From positions 1 to 12,490 of the forward strand of contig SVLA01000049.1 in the NCBI GenBank assembly GCA_015068175.1: a stretch of DNA of 12,490 bases, written 5' to 3'. The notes below the pieces were generated by a model. That model was not told the DNA's origin and made no database searches. It worked only from the letters and a program-made list of their open reading frames with translations. This document shows positions 1 through 6,034 of the stretch, piece by piece. The stretch is from Oscillospiraceae bacterium (GTDB taxonomy: Bacteria; Bacillota_A; Clostridia; Oscillospirales; Oscillospiraceae). The stretch's first letter is position 1. Each line of letters starts with the position of its first letter. A program made the translations under genes and the position numbers.

Positions 1-841
1 CCTCCGGCGTCTCCAATGCCTGCCCTGGTTCCAGTACCCATTGGAAGTTGGAAGGGGAGATGCCCTGCATCACCCGGGTCAACCCCTGCAGGGACCGCTG
101 GGCAGAACCGTAATGATTTCCGGAATTCACCAGATTAAAGCCGTATACCCGTCCGTGGTTCTCACCGGCGCCTGGCTCCGACAGCATGAATCCGGGATTG
201 TGCCGATTGGAGGAAGCGCCGGCGACACTTTCGTTCACCACCCGGCTGTCCGGCACGGGCAAGGTGTGCTTCCGCATTTCCGCGATCCAGCCGCCGTCAA
301 AAGTGGTCATTTCATAATTTCCGGGCAGATCCAGTTCGTAGCTCATGAGCTTTTGGACCGTTACCCCATGATCGCCGGTATTTTCCAACACGCACCGCCG
401 GGTCATGGCCGTCTCAAAAGCCGTGAAGATCAGCCGCAGCCGCAGACCCGGCTGCTCCAGAAGGAGTTCCAGACTCTCCGCGTCGCCCAATGCCTGCGGC
501 AGACCGCTCTTCATCTCAACAACACCCTTGGTGATGTTAAAGCCCGTATAGCGCAGATCTGTGGCGGCGGAGACCTCCAGGGGACTTTCCCGATAATCGC
601 CCCGTCCGCTGCCGCTCCAGGCCAGGGCCATGGTGTCCATGCAGCTTTCCGGATGGCCCTCCGTCAGCAGAACGGCGCTGCCCCAGCCGAGACCGGGCCG
701 CAATACCATGGCCTCGGCATCCGCCATGGTGATGGGCGCGCCGAAATGGAGCTGCTCCACAAGTCCCTGTCCGTTGATCCGCAGCAGGCAGGCGTAATGC
801 GCGGTTTTCAGCAAAAAGAAATTCTGTTCATGCAGGATCAT
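1..841 (-). CDS. Alpha-galactosidase, GH36 family, N-terminal part (3' end beyond window)
   Basis: Partial gene: 280 codons are visible and the 3' end lies outside the window. GH36 alpha-galactosidases remove terminal alpha-1,6-galactose from melibiose, raffinose and related oligosaccharides, probably in the cytoplasm here because no signal peptide is present. What is seen is the N-terminal beta-sandwich domain of the family: GDYRESPLEV at residues 81-90, DGGWIAEMRKH at 182-192, SNRHNPGFML at 211-220, GRVYGFNLVNSGNH at 230-243 and ISPSNFQWVLEPGQALETPE at 261-280. The (beta/alpha)8 barrel with the two catalytic aspartates is not in the window. Full-length relatives have about 730 residues. The start at 841 is chosen because GAGGTG lies 7 bases upstream; the ATG at 846 runs straight into a stop. 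It is divergent from a GH13 glucosidase, which suggests a sugar-use locus continuing to the left. The family call is firm; the exact substrate is inferred. Confidence 0.93.
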   Translation of the reverse strand, partial: MILHEQNFFLLKTAHYACLLRINGQGLVEQLHFGAPITMADAEAMVLRPGLGWGSAVLLTEGHPESCMDTMALAWSGSGRGDYRESPLEVSAATDLRYTGFNITKGVVEMKSGLPQALGDAESLELLLEQPGLRLRLIFTAFETAMTRRCVLENTGDHGVTVQKLMSYELDLPGNYEMTTFDGGWIAEMRKHTLPVPDSRVVNESVAGASSNRHNPGFMLSEPGAGENHGRVYGFNLVNSGNHYGSAQRSLQGLTRVMQGISPSNFQWVLEPGQALETPE

Positions 842-861
842 GTCATTTCACCTCACGGTCT

Positions 862-890
862 ATTTTATATACAGAAAATGGAAGTGTCAA
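862..890 (-). promoter_or_regulatory. SigA-type promoter of the alpha-galactosidase gene
   Basis: On the minus strand a perfect -35 TTGACA (885-890) is separated by 17 bases from TAAAAT (862-867). Transcription should start near 855, only a few bases before the GAGGTG ribosome site at 849-854, so the leader would be about 14 nt. The -35 boxes of this promoter and the oppositely directed one at 903-931 are 12 bp apart. Confidence 0.7.
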
Positions 891-902
891 TGAATTTTTC
901 AG

Positions 903-931
903 GTGACGAATGGCAAATGCTGTGCTATAAT
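903..931 (+). promoter_or_regulatory. Extended -10 promoter of the GH13 glucosidase gene
   Basis: TATAAT at 926-931 is preceded by TGC, giving an extended -10. GTGACG at 903-908 (4 of 6 matches to TTGACA) sits 17 bases upstream. The predicted start near 938 lies just before the AGGAGG at 949-954. Confidence 0.7.
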
Positions 932-962
932 GGCAGAAACACGATCGCAGGAGGATCTTTCC

Positions 963-2624
963 ATGACACGTACCCGCTGGTATAAAGACCAGGTATTCTA
1001 TCAGATCTGGCCCCGTTCCTTCAAAGACGGCGACGGCGACGGCATGGGCGACCTTTGGGGCGTCCTGGAAAAGCTGGACTATATCAAGAGCCTGGGCTGT
1101 GACGGCATTTGGTTCTCGCCCATTTACCCGTCCCCCGGCGCCGATTGTGGCTATGATATTGCGGACTATATGGACATCGCCCCGGAATTCGGCGGCATGG
1201 AAGCCTTCAGGCAGGTCCTGCAGGGTTGCCACCACCGGGGTATGAAGCTCATCATGGACCTGGTGGTGAACCACACTAGCGACGAGCATGATTGGTTCCA
1301 AAAAAGCCGCCGCCGCATCGATCCCTACACCGACTATTACATTTGGCGCCCCGGCACCAAGGATGGCCCCCTGCCCAATAACTGGGACAGCAATTTTGAA
1401 GGCAAAGCCTGGACCTGGGACGAGGTCCGGGGTGAGTGGTACCTGCACCTTTTTGCCATCAAACAGCCGGACCTGAATATGGATAATCCCCTGGTCCGTG
1501 AAGAAGTGAAGAAGATCCTTCGCTTTTGGCTGGACATGGGCGTGGACGGCTTCCGTGAAGACGTGATCACCTATATCTCCAAAAAAGACGGTCTGCCGGA
1601 CGACCATCTTTTCCCCGTCTATAAGGGCATGCTCCAGTATAACCACGGCCCCCGGATCCACGAGTACCTGGCAGAGTTCAAACGGGACGTGCTGGATCAT
1701 TACGATTGCTTCACCCTGGCGGAAGCGCCTCTGGTCTGGCCCAGGCAGGCATTGAAATATATCGACGAACAGCAGGGTCAGATCGATATGATGATCCAGT
1801 TCCAATGCGTGGCCGCCGATTGCCTCTTTACGGACTACCTGCCCATGAAATTCTCCCTCCTGCGGATGAAACACGCCTTCTCCTCCTGGCAGAAGAAGCT
1901 GGCCGGCCGCGCCTGGAATATGCTGTACCTTGAAAACCATGACCATCCCCGGATCATCTCCCGCTACGGCAGCGAGAAATTCTGGAAAGAAAGCGGCAAG
2001 ACCCTGGCCACCTGCTTCCTCTTCCAGCAAGGCACCCCCTTCATCTACCAGGGCCAGGAGATCGGTATGCTGAACTGGCGGCCGGAAGATGCGGAAATGT
2101 ACGAAGATGTCCAGACCCGCTATACCTACGCCCATTCCAACCTGAATAAATCCCCGGAAGTCCGCCTGCAGAAAATGTGGCGTTCCTCCCGGGATTCCGC
2201 CCGGACCCCGGTCCAATGGGATGCCACGGAAAATGCCGGCTTCACCACGGGTACCCCCTGGTTCTACGTCAACGAAAACTATACCCGGATCAACGTGGCC
2301 CAGCAGGAAGCCGACCCGGATTCCATCCTCCGATTCTACCGCAAAGCCATCGCTCTGCGAAAATCCCTGCCGGCCGTCCGCCACGGCCTTTACCGGGAGC
2401 ATGACCCCCTGAACCGCCGCATCTACTGCTACAGCCGCATCCACGAGGACCAAAAGCTCCTGGTGGTTTGTTCCTTCTCGGAAAAAACCACCAAATTCCG
2501 CGCCCCCAGGGGTTTTGACCTGGAAAAGGCCCGGCTGATCCTCCAAAACTATGCCGATGCCCCGGCCGGCATCCTCCGACCCTATGAATCCCGGGTCTAC
2601 CTCTGGGAAAATAAAACCGAATAA
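963..2624 (+). CDS. GH13 alpha-glucosidase, oligo-1,6-glucosidase type
   Basis: 553 residues, full length for GH13 subfamily 31 type intracellular glucosidases. These hydrolyse the non-reducing terminal glucose of isomalto-oligosaccharides, panose or alpha-limit dextrins. Seen: the Ca-site-like DGDGDGMGD (22-30), region I DLVVNH (99-104), QPDLN (168-172, the subfamily signature), region II GFREDV with nucleophile D200, acid/base E254 in LAEAPL, and D327 in ENHDHPR. The residue after the nucleophile is V201; in this subfamily Val there goes with alpha-1,6 and Thr with alpha-1,4 preference, so an alpha-1,6 activity is inferred. No signal peptide, so cytoplasmic. The start at 963 has AGGAGG 8 bases upstream; a longer reading from GTG 903 would start inside the promoter. 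The gene is monocistronic or leads weakly into thyA, which has its own promoter. Trehalose-6-phosphate hydrolase is a less likely alternative. Confidence 0.93.
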   Translation: MTRTRWYKDQVFYQIWPRSFKDGDGDGMGDLWGVLEKLDYIKSLGCDGIWFSPIYPSPGADCGYDIADYMDIAPEFGGMEAFRQVLQGCHHRGMKLIMDLVVNHTSDEHDWFQKSRRRIDPYTDYYIWRPGTKDGPLPNNWDSNFEGKAWTWDEVRGEWYLHLFAIKQPDLNMDNPLVREEVKKILRFWLDMGVDGFREDVITYISKKDGLPDDHLFPVYKGMLQYNHGPRIHEYLAEFKRDVLDHYDCFTLAEAPLVWPRQALKYIDEQQGQIDMMIQFQCVAADCLFTDYLPMKFSLLRMKHAFSSWQKKLAGRAWNMLYLENHDHPRIISRYGSEKFWKESGKTLATCFLFQQGTPFIYQGQEIGMLNWRPEDAEMYEDVQTRYTYAHSNLNKSPEVRLQKMWRSSRDSARTPVQWDATENAGFTTGTPWFYVNENYTRINVAQQEADPDSILRFYRKAIALRKSLPAVRHGLYREHDPLNRRIYCYSRIHEDQKLLVVCSFSEKTTKFRAPRGFDLEKARLILQNYADAPAGILRPYESRVYLWENKTE

Positions 2625-2627
2625 ATC

Positions 2628-2656
2628 TTGCAACCCTTGCCCCGGTGTGATATACT
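2628..2656 (+). promoter_or_regulatory. Promoter of the thyA-dfrA operon
   Basis: TTGCAA (2628-2633), a 17-base spacer and TATACT (2651-2656) preceded by TGA, giving an extended -10. It begins only 4 bases after the stop codon of the glucosidase gene. Confidence 0.75.
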
Positions 2657-2684
2657 AACACAAATTTGTAAAGGCGGTGCCTGT

Positions 2685-3515
2685 ATGAGCAAAGCGGACG
2701 AACTGTATATCCAAACATGCCGTAAGATCCTGGAAGAAGGCTATTCCGACGCAGGACTGGCCGTCCGGCCCCATTGGCCCGATGGCACTCCGGCCCATAC
2801 CCTCAAGACCTTCGGCGTGGTCAACCGCTATAATCTGGCGGAAGAATTCCCCATTATGACCCTGCGCCGCACCTACTGGAAATCCGCCATTGACGAACTG
2901 CTGTGGATCTGGCAGAAAAAGTCCAACCGCATCGCCGACCTGGGCAGCCATGTCTGGGACGAGTGGGCAGGGGAGGACGGCACCATCGGCAAAGCCTACG
3001 GCTACCAGTTGGGCATCAAGCACCACTATCCCGAGGGGGATATGGACCAGGTGGACCGGGTCCTCTACGACCTGAAACACAATCCCCATTCCCGCCGCAT
3101 CCTCACCAGCATCTATAATTTTGAGGACCTCCATGAGATGAACCTCTATCCCTGCGCTTATTCCATGACCTTCAATGTCACCGGCAGCAAGCTCAACGCC
3201 ATTCTCAACCAGCGCAGCCAGGATATGCTCACCGCCAATAACTGGAATGTGGTCCAGTACGCCGCCCTGACCCATATGATGGCCCAGGTCTCCGGCCTGG
3301 AAGTGGGAGAATTTATCCATGTTATCGCCGATTGCCACATCTATGACCGCCATATTCCCGCGGTCAAGGCCATGATCGAACGGGAAGGCTTCGCCGCCCC
3401 CGCATTCAAAATGGACCCCAGCGTCACCGATTTCTACGCCTTCACCAAAAATTCTTTCACCATGGAAAATTATCAGTACCATCCCTTTGATTTTGATATC
3501 CCCATGGCCATTTAA
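2685..3515 (+). CDS. thyA: Thymidylate synthase ThyA
   Basis: 276 residues. ThyA methylates dUMP to dTMP using methylene-tetrahydrofolate, releasing dihydrofolate. Seen: catalytic Cys157 in LYPCAYSM, the phosphate-binding pair R137-R138 in SRRI, R177-S178 with D180 (E. coli R166, S167, D169), N188 (E. coli N177), and the HxY motif H218/Y220 in DCHIYDRH. The insert and the WDEWAGEDGTIGKAYGYQLG stretch (91-110) resemble the Bacillus subtilis ThyA/phage phi3T type rather than the 264-residue E. coli type; this resemblance is from memory. The start at 2685 gives a normal N-terminus (MSKADELYI) and follows a weak AAGGCGG site; an upstream TTG at 2628 falls inside the promoter. dfrA follows 95 bases downstream and recycles the dihydrofolate product, which is the classic functional pairing. 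Confidence 0.97.
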   Translation: MSKADELYIQTCRKILEEGYSDAGLAVRPHWPDGTPAHTLKTFGVVNRYNLAEEFPIMTLRRTYWKSAIDELLWIWQKKSNRIADLGSHVWDEWAGEDGTIGKAYGYQLGIKHHYPEGDMDQVDRVLYDLKHNPHSRRILTSIYNFEDLHEMNLYPCAYSMTFNVTGSKLNAILNQRSQDMLTANNWNVVQYAALTHMMAQVSGLEVGEFIHVIADCHIYDRHIPAVKAMIEREGFAAPAFKMDPSVTDFYAFTKNSFTMENYQYHPFDFDIPMAI

Positions 3516-3530
3516 TCGTTTGTCCTCTTG

Positions 3531-3579
3531 CCCCCCGCATTTATGAGGGGGGTGGCCGAGCAATAGCGAGGCCGGGGGG
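3531..3579. repeat. GC-rich nested palindrome, REP/MITE-like, between thyA and dfrA
   Basis: CCCCCC (3531-3536) can pair either with GGGGGG at 3547-3552 (10-nt loop) or, extended by one pair as CCCCCCG/CGGGGGG, with 3573-3579. The middle part, 3554-3573, folds on its own: GGCC/GGCC, tandem GA/GA mismatches, GC/GC and an AATA loop. No U-tract follows, so it is not a standard terminator, and dfrA has no clear promoter of its own. It resembles short interspersed palindromes that I associate with Oscillospiraceae intergenic regions. That association is inference. Confidence 0.55.
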
Positions 3580-3610
3580 AGCCGGGTGAATAACACAAGA
3601 GGTTGTTTTT

Positions 3611-4093
3611 ATGGAACTCATTGTTGCCGTCTATGACGATTGGGGCATCGGCTGCTGCGGCACCCAGCCCATCGCCCTTTCTGCAGACCGTAAATTCTTC
3701 CGGGAAACCACCCGGGGCGCCATGGTCATCGTTGGCCGCCGCACTATTGCCGATTTCCCCGGACAAAAACCCTTGCCCGGCCGTGTCAATGTGGCCATCA
3801 CCCGCCAAAACCCGGATCTTCCCGGCTTCACCGTGGTCCATAGTCCGGAAGAAGCGGTGGAACTTGCCAAAACCGCACCCCGTGCCATGGTCATTGGCGG
3901 CGGCGCCATCTATCGCCAAATGCTGCCGTATTGCGACACCGCCTATATCACCAAGGTCCATTGCACCGTCCCTTGTGATACCTGGTTCCCCAACCTGGAC
4001 GAGCTGGATGATTGGTACCTGGCCGAGACCCTGCAAACCGGCGAAGAAAACGGCACCGCCTACGACATCTGCCTCTATAAACGCAAAGCATAA
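3611..4093 (+). CDS. dfrA: Dihydrofolate reductase
   Basis: 160 residues, the usual length. DHFR reduces dihydrofolate to tetrahydrofolate with NADPH, regenerating the cofactor consumed by ThyA just upstream. Seen: the N-terminal strand LIVAVYDDWGIG (3-14), active-site acid D26 in LSADRKFFRETT (E. coli D27), the NADPH-binding VGRRT (41-45), VAITRQ (61-66) and the glycine-rich VIGGGAIYRQMLP (94-106), then AYITKV (111-116). Odd point: the nearly invariant tryptophan of the LPW motif is replaced, the local sequence being Q19-P20-I21. The ATG at 3611 has AAGAGG 8 bases upstream. No promoter is visible between thyA and dfrA, so co-transcription is likely, with the hairpin repeat in the mRNA between them. 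Symbol given as dfrA; folA is the synonym. Confidence 0.95.
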   Translation: MELIVAVYDDWGIGCCGTQPIALSADRKFFRETTRGAMVIVGRRTIADFPGQKPLPGRVNVAITRQNPDLPGFTVVHSPEEAVELAKTAPRAMVIGGGAIYRQMLPYCDTAYITKVHCTVPCDTWFPNLDELDDWYLAETLQTGEENGTAYDICLYKRKA

Positions 4094-4099
4094 ATTTGT

Positions 4100-4130
4100 C
4101 CCGGTAGAGAATCCTCTACCGGGCTTTTTT
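4100..4130 (+). terminator. Rho-independent terminator of thyA-dfrA
   Basis: A perfect 10-bp stem, CCCGGTAGAG with CTCTACCGGG, carries an AATC loop and is followed by C and six T (4125-4130). It begins 6 bases after the dfrA stop. Confidence 0.95.
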
Positions 4131-4136
4131 GTAAAA

Positions 4137-4256
4137 CCTTCTCCCTGGGGAGTGTTGCTCCGGGCAGCGCATCCAAAAGCTCCATGATTGCCGGGGCGAT
4201 CATACCTCATCAAATAGGCGGCACGGCGAAGGCCGTGACGGATGTGTGGGCCGGAC
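4137..4256. repeat. Degenerate interspersed-repeat-like sequence in the dfrA/sdpI gap
   Basis: The gene-free gap at 4131-4274 contains CCTTCTCCCTGGGGAG (4137-4152, folding as CTCCC/GGGAG), CCTCATC (4205-4211) and a perfect hairpin CACGGC-GAAG-GCCGTG (4222-4237) followed by ACGGATG. These pieces look like rearranged parts of a family of short palindromic elements common between genes of gut Clostridia (a GAGAAGG arm, a GGCACGGCGAAGCCGTGACGGATG core and an AGGTG end, from memory). No ORF is convincing here and no U-tract terminator for sdpI is visible. Confidence 0.4.
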
Positions 4257-4274
4257 GTGCGAAAGCAGAGATCC

Positions 4275-4913
4275 TTATTCCGTCTGCTGTTTCCGATACA
4301 GCGTATAAGAATACACCGTGGGCAGGATGACCATCAACCCCAGCGCAGCCATCAGGATCCAGAATTTTCCCAGGAACGCGGTAGCCATGATCACCGCGCC
4401 GCCCAAAACCCACAGTTTTCCTGCAAACCGATGGGTTTTGTTCCAGTTTTCCTCATTTTCCAGCGTCCAGGGCAGCTTGATGCCCATGGTGTAACTTTGA
4501 CGCATTTTAGGCATCAAATTGCCGAAAACGATAAACATCAAACCCATCAGCAGGGGCATAATTACATTCACGCTCAAATCATAACCCAAGACCTTGGTGT
4601 AGATCAGACTGCCCAACAGCAAACTGATCACCGGGCAGATCCACAGCACCAGCGTCAGCATTTTTTTGGTATAGGCGTCCCGCTTGGGATCGGCCAGGGA
4701 TACCAGGAAACACAGCCAGTGCAGCCCGAGCAGAATGCAGGGCAGGCCGAATACGGCCCAAGCCTTGTTGCTCCAACCATCCACTTCGCCATCGATGCCC
4801 CAATGTGTGGGTACTTGCTCCGGCAGTTTGTTCCACAGCAGCAGACCCACGAGAATGGGCAGCAAAATTACAACTGAGGTCAGTACCAATGTACCTTTGT
4901 TACGCTTGATCAT
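4275..4913 (-). CDS. sdpI: SdpI-family membrane protein (DUF1648 plus SdpI domains)
   Basis: 212 residues with about six hydrophobic segments (roughly 8-27, 52-72, 86-106, 115-131, 166-181, 184-202). An N-terminal DUF1648 motif LPEQVPTHWGIDGEVDGW lies at 30-47, and the SdpI signature GNLMPKMRQSYTMGIKLPWT at 131-150 continues through ENWNKTHRFAGKLWVLGG to 172. In Bacillus subtilis SdpI gives immunity to the cannibalism toxin SdpC and, when occupied by toxin, sequesters SdpR at the membrane. The ATG at 4913 is preferred over the one at 4919 because GGAG lies 9 bases upstream of the former but only 3 from the latter; sdpR overlaps it by 14 bases, implying translational coupling. No SdpA, SdpB or SdpC homologue is in the window, so the actual ligand is unknown. 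Confidence 0.9.
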   Translation of the reverse strand: MIKRNKGTLVLTSVVILLPILVGLLLWNKLPEQVPTHWGIDGEVDGWSNKAWAVFGLPCILLGLHWLCFLVSLADPKRDAYTKKMLTLVLWICPVISLLLGSLIYTKVLGYDLSVNVIMPLLMGLMFIVFGNLMPKMRQSYTMGIKLPWTLENEENWNKTHRFAGKLWVLGGAVIMATAFLGKFWILMAALGLMVILPTVYSYTLYRKQQTE

Positions 4914-5181
4914 TGTCATTTTCTCCTTTCAATGCCGAGATCCAAAGCAGGATCTCCTCCAGAACCGATGCGTTCAGATCGTAGTAGATAAATTTACCCT
5001 CCCGGGTATCCCGGATCAGATCTGCTTCCTTCAGCACCGACAGATGCCGGGAAATGGATGCGCCGGTCACATCAAAGTGTTCCACGATCTCCCCGGCGGA
5101 CATCCTTCCGCCTTTGAGCAGATTCAGGATCTCCCGCCGGATCGGATCCGCCAGAGCCTTCATCGTATGTTGTAAAGCCAT
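4900..5181 (-). CDS. sdpR: ArsR/SmtB-family transcriptional repressor, SdpR type
   Basis: 93 residues forming one winged-helix domain: RREILNLLKGG (15-25), recognition helix region SAGEIVEHFDVTGASISRHL (28-47), then the wing with REGKFIYYDLN (60-70). It lacks the cysteine metal motif of metal-sensing ArsR proteins and resembles SdpR of Bacillus subtilis, an autorepressor of the sdpRI operon. The start at 5181 has AAGGAGG about 6 bases upstream; the long open frame extending further upstream is not used because it would run through the promoter and operator. The gene is followed by overlapping sdpI. Autoregulation is inferred from the perfect inverted repeat at 5199-5225 between promoter and start. 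Confidence 0.92.
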   Translation of the reverse strand: MALQHTMKALADPIRREILNLLKGGRMSAGEIVEHFDVTGASISRHLSVLKEADLIRDTREGKFIYYDLNASVLEEILLWISALKGENDNDQA

Positions 5182-5198
5182 GCCGTCCCTCCTTGCAG

Positions 5199-5225
5199 AT
5201 TTAACAATTAACCTAATTGTTAAAT
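5199..5225. promoter_or_regulatory. Probable SdpR operator: perfect 12-bp inverted repeat
   Basis: ATTTAACAATTA (5199-5210) and its exact reverse complement (5214-5225) flank a 3-bp spacer. The repeat lies 2 bp downstream of the -10 box and covers the expected transcription start near 5221, ending just before the ribosome site. Binding here would block initiation. Assignment to SdpR is inference from position and symmetry. Confidence 0.8.
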
Positions 5226-5227
5226 GT

Positions 5228-5256
5228 AGTATAGCACACTGCTTCTGAATTGTCAA
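5228..5256 (-). promoter_or_regulatory. Near-consensus promoter of sdpRI
   Basis: On the minus strand TTGACA (5251-5256, perfect), a 17-base spacer and TATACT (5228-5233) preceded by TGC. This very strong extended -10 promoter would need tight repression, in keeping with the operator immediately downstream. Confidence 0.88.
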
Positions 5257-5269
5257 CAGGGCAGGGGAT

Positions 5270-5300
5270 AAAAAACCGCAGCACCGGGCCGGTGCTGCGG
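5270..5300 (-). terminator. Rho-independent terminator of the PH-domain gene
   Basis: On the minus strand a stem CCGCAGCACC/GGTGCTGCGG with a 5-base loop (12 of 12 arm bases complementary around a single central base) is followed by six T (5275-5270). It separates the PH-domain gene from the sdpR promoter. Confidence 0.93.
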
Positions 5301-5308
5301 CGTGGGAT

Positions 5309-5929
5309 TTAAGGACGGTAATCCGTGTTGTATCCGGGATTCTCCGCGGGGCGATAGGCATTGGGGAATTCCATATCGGTCTGTATGTCCAGAATGATCT
5401 TCTGCAGCCGGTCATACACCCGCTTGCCGTCGTCCAGATCTTCCAGTACGTTGATGGGTTTGTTGTGATGCTTGCCGCCGTATTGGCCGTTGTCGATCAC
5501 CAGATCGGACGTGCCGAAGACTTTATCCAGCACACCAACCCGCAAATGGATGTTGCGGATATCCTTGTAATAAACAGAGGACTCGTTCACCGCCAAAAAA
5601 CCGTTCTGAATAATGATCCGGCGGTTGGTGGCATAGTAAGCCGTATTCTTCCACCGCTTTCCGGCGGTCAGAACATTCCCCAGCCAGATCCATACGGGCA
5701 TCAGGTGCAGGGCAAAGAAGGGGATCAGAAATCCCAGCATTTCTCCCTCCGCGAAGGATGCGCCGATGATGCTCAGATCCAGGATCAGCCAGATCACCGC
5801 AATGGGCATCATGCTCAGGGATTTGGTGGCAATAAATCCCTTCTTCTGGGGTTTGCCCTTCCAGAGGATCATTTCACCGCCGGCCAGTACCGGCGGCTGA
5901 CTGTAAGCATATTCCATATCATGTTCCAT
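5309..5929 (-). CDS. Membrane protein with bacterial PH domain (bPH2/YdbT-like)
   Basis: 206 residues. A short cytoplasmic N-terminus includes an ILWKGKPQKKGF stretch (21-32). It is followed by two hydrophobic segments (about 39-58 and 64-86) and a C-terminal bacterial pleckstrin-homology-like domain, about 96-180, with AYYATNRRIIIQNGFL (97-112), VYYKDIRNIHLRVGVLDKVF (119-138) and GTSDLVIDNG (139-148). Family members are membrane-associated; their function is mostly unknown and none is assigned here. The ATG at 5929 is chosen because GGGAGG lies 7 bases upstream; the ATG at 5935 is one base from that site, too close. The gene has its own promoter and terminator and so is monocistronic. Confidence 0.85.
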   Translation of the reverse strand: MEHDMEYAYSQPPVLAGGEMILWKGKPQKKGFIATKSLSMMPIAVIWLILDLSIIGASFAEGEMLGFLIPFFALHLMPVWIWLGNVLTAGKRWKNTAYYATNRRIIIQNGFLAVNESSVYYKDIRNIHLRVGVLDKVFGTSDLVIDNGQYGGKHHNKPINVLEDLDDGKRVYDRLQKIILDIQTDMEFPNAYRPAENPGYNTDYRP

Positions 5930-5958
5930 TACCATACCTCCCGGTTTGTTCTACGGTA

Positions 5959-5987
5959 AGTATATCATTGGGACCCCACCAAGTCAA
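5959..5987 (-). promoter_or_regulatory. Promoter of the PH-domain gene
   Basis: On the minus strand TTGACT (5982-5987), a 17-base spacer and TATACT (5959-5964) preceded by TGA. The -35 box directly follows the T-tract of the rpmB terminator, with one base between. Confidence 0.82.
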
Positions 5988-5988
5988 C

Positions 5989-6015
5989 AAAAAACGCCAT
6001 CGTTTCCGATGGCGT
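5989..6015 (-). terminator. Rho-independent terminator of rpmB
   Basis: On the minus strand ACGCCATCG/CGATGGCGT closes a GAAA tetraloop and runs into six T (5994-5989). The first stem pair overlaps the T-tract. Confidence 0.95.
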
Positions 6016-6034
6016 AAATTGGTGGCAGGGGAAA

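Noticed and set aside
41..985. 314-codon plus-strand frame at the left edge
   Set aside because: It lies opposite the alpha-galactosidase, whose translation has clear GH36 motifs, and it runs through the divergent promoters.
843..2633. 596-codon minus-strand frame opposite the GH13 glucosidase
   Set aside because: Rich in Val/Gly/Phe/His as expected from the complement of a GC3-rich gene, with no family resemblance; the plus-strand gene has all GH13 motifs.
4222..4237. Hairpin CACGGC-GAAG-GCCGTG as a terminator for sdpI
   Set aside because: No T run follows on the minus strand and the surrounding sequence looks like repeat debris, so I left it as part of the repeat feature.
4900..5415. 171-codon form of the ArsR regulator starting at 5415
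   Set aside because: The extension would run through the terminator of the PH gene, the sdpR promoter and the operator; the start at 5181 has an ideal ribosome site and gives the family length.
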